Positions 62,724 through 64,000 of a stretch of 64,000 nt of DNA are shown piece by piece. Source of the stretch: Aquabacterium sp. A3 (GTDB taxonomy: Bacteria; Pseudomonadota; Gammaproteobacteria; Burkholderiales; Burkholderiaceae_C). The stretch covers positions 1,054,001-1,118,000 of the forward strand of contig NZ_JBBPEV010000001.1 in the NCBI RefSeq assembly GCF_038069945.1, written 5' to 3'. The position numbers were made by a program, and so were the translations under genes. The notes below the pieces were generated by a model that saw only the letters and a program-made list of their open reading frames with translations, was not told the DNA's origin and made no database searches. How positions within the stretch are numbered: position 1 is the first letter of the stretch; each line of letters begins with the position of its first letter.

Positions 62724-63953
62724 ATGCCCGTCAATCTGAGCGCCCCCAACCCTGCTGATCTGCATCCCGTGCCTGGCGTGAAGCTGGGCATCACCATGGC
62801 CGGCGTGCGCAAGGCCAACCGCCGCGACCTGTCGGTCATCCTGCTCGACGAGGGCAGCGCGGTGGCGGGTGTGTTCACCAAAAACCGCTACTGCGCCGCG
62901 CCGGTGCAGATCTGCCGCGAACACCTGCAAGACAGCAGCGACATCCGCGCCCTGGTGATCAACACCGGCAACGCCAACGCGGGCACCGGAGAAGACGGCA
63001 TGGTGCGCGCCCGCGCCACCTGCGTGGCCCTGGCCCGCCTGCTGCAACTGTCGCCACGCCAGGTGCTGCCGTTCTCGACCGGCGTCATCATGGAGACGCT
63101 GCCGGTGGACCGCATCGAAGCCGGCCTGCCCGCCGCCATCGCCGACGCGAAGGCCGACAACTGGGCCGTGGCCGCCGAAGGCATCATGACCACGGACACC
63201 CTGCCCAAGGCGTACTCCAAGCAGATCACGCTGGGCGGCCAGACGGTCACCATCACCGGCATCAGCAAGGGCGCCGGCATGATCAAGCCCAACATGGCCA
63301 CCATGCTGGGTTATGTGGCCACCGACGCCAAGGTGGCCCCCGCCCTGCTGCAAAGCCTGGTGACGGATGCGGCCAATGCGTCGTTCAACCGCATCACCAT
63401 CGACGGTGACACCTCGACCAACGACAGCTTTGTGCTGATCGCCACGCGCCAGGCCCAGCACGCCGAGATCACCGACCTGACCAGCGCCGATGGCCAGGCC
63501 TTGCGCGCTGCGCTGATCGAGGTTTCGCAAAAGCTGGCCCAGGCCATCGTGCGCGACGGCGAAGGCGCCACCAAGTTCATCAGCGTGACCATCGAAGGCG
63601 GCCGCACCGAGGCCGAATGCGCCCTGGCGGCCTATGCCATCGCCCACTCGCCGCTGGTCAAGACCGCGTTTTTCGCGTCTGACCCCAATCTGGGCCGCAT
63701 CCTGGCGGCCGTGGGCTACGCGGGCATCGACGACCTGGACCAGAACCTCATCGAGATGCACCTGGACGACGTGCACGTGGTCACCAAGGGCGGGCGCAAC
63801 CCGGCCTACCGCGAGGAAGATGGCCAGCGCGTGATGAAGCAAAGCGAGATCACCATCCGCGTGAACCTGGGGCGCGGCCAGGCCACCACCACGGTGTGGA
63901 CCTGCGACCTCTCGCACGACTACGTCAGCATCAACGCCGATTACCGCAGTTAA
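62724..63953 (+). CDS. argJ: Bifunctional ornithine acetyltransferase / N-acetylglutamate synthase
   Basis: This is a 409-residue arginine-biosynthesis enzyme that recycles acetyl groups between N-acetylornithine and glutamate. [35 protein letters not shown] and the autocleavage site [15 protein letters not shown] (cleavage before Thr) identify it. The C-terminal [16 protein letters not shown] and [12 protein letters not shown] also match. Length is normal for ArgJ (about 405). It begins 27 bases after secA and is the last complete gene. The final 47 bases of the window show no feature. Confidence 0.96.
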   Translation: MPVNLSAPNPADLHPVPGVKLGITMAGVRKANRRDLSVILLDEGSAVAGVFTKNRYCAAPVQICREHLQDSSDIRALVINTGNANAGTGEDGMVRARATCVALARLLQLSPRQVLPFSTGVIMETLPVDRIEAGLPAAIADAKADNWAVAAEGIMTTDTLPKAYSKQITLGGQTVTITGISKGAGMIKPNMATMLGYVATDAKVAPALLQSLVTDAANASFNRITIDGDTSTNDSFVLIATRQAQHAEITDLTSADGQALRAALIEVSQKLAQAIVRDGEGATKFISVTIEGGRTEAECALAAYAIAHSPLVKTAFFASDPNLGRILAAVGYAGIDDLDQNLIEMHLDDVHVVTKGGRNPAYREEDGQRVMKQSEITIRVNLGRGQATTTVWTCDLSHDYVSINADYRS

Positions 63954-64000
63954 GCGCCAGGCTGCTCAAGTCAGCCCCGCCAACGGTCGATAACCAAGGA

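Overview
This 64 kb window looks like a chromosomal segment of a high-GC betaproteobacterium, most likely order Burkholderiales (Comamonadaceae or a close relative). The evidence is gene order that I recognise from that group: DUF4390-ntrY-ntrX, pilB-pilC-pilD-coaE-zapD-yacG, and dciA / M23 peptidase / secA / argJ. The genus is not determinable from the sequence alone. There are no insertion sequences, phage genes, CRISPR arrays or rRNA genes; one tRNA (Phe, GAA) is present. No gene-free stretch exceeds 300 bases.

Layout. (1) 1-3.6 kb: end of a DUF4390 protein, the NtrY sensor kinase, a short NtrX-like regulator without an AAA+ domain, and tRNA-Phe with a terminator. (2) 3.6-18.3 kb: an MFS transporter, then a lipopolysaccharide inner-core region. 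It holds a polysaccharide deacetylase, two GT4 and two GT9 (heptosyltransferase-type) enzymes, and a complete ADP-heptose pathway (gmhA, HldE kinase, an HldE adenylyltransferase-GmhB fusion, hldD). Two GT2 enzymes, a DUF5672 protein and the lipid A-core exporter msbA follow. (3) 18.3-31.4 kb: a variable surface-glycan region. It contains an acyltransferase-3 protein, a WecE-like aminotransferase, and an AT-rich island with two adjacent glycosyltransferase genes (GT11 and GT14 types), each broken by a single-base frameshift. A six-gene minus-strand operon follows, in which all five junctions are 4-base ATGA overlaps. Then comes a plus-strand trio (TupA-like ATP-grasp, NTF2-like, GNAT-like).

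(4) 31.5-37 kb: type IV pilus assembly genes pilB, pilC, pilD, then coaE, zapD and yacG. (5) 37-39.5 kb: a stand-alone Lhr-type DEXH helicase. (6) 39.7-53.2 kb: a second, Wzx/Wzy-type polysaccharide locus. It has a WecA-like phosphoglycosyltransferase, a GT11-like enzyme, a flippase, two GT4, a WcaF-like acetyltransferase, two GT2, a DUF268 protein, a polymerase, a Wzz-type co-polymerase and a large multi-SLBB Wza-type export protein. (7) 53.4-64 kb: rubredoxin and its reductase, a DciA-like protein, an M23 peptidase, a zinc-type uptake locus (His-rich small protein, outer-membrane porin, ZnuA, ZnuB but no ATPase), secA and argJ.

How the genes fit together: the window is dominated by cell-envelope glycan assembly. 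The heptose genes supply ADP-L-glycero-D-manno-heptose for the GT9 enzymes, and MsbA would export the finished lipid A-core. The 18-31 kb region and the 40-53 kb locus would build strain-variable O-antigen or exopolysaccharide. The most unusual items are the AAA+-less NtrX, the adenylyltransferase-GmhB fusion, the paired frameshifts, the fully overlapping six-gene operon and the ATP-grasp/NTF2/GNAT trio.
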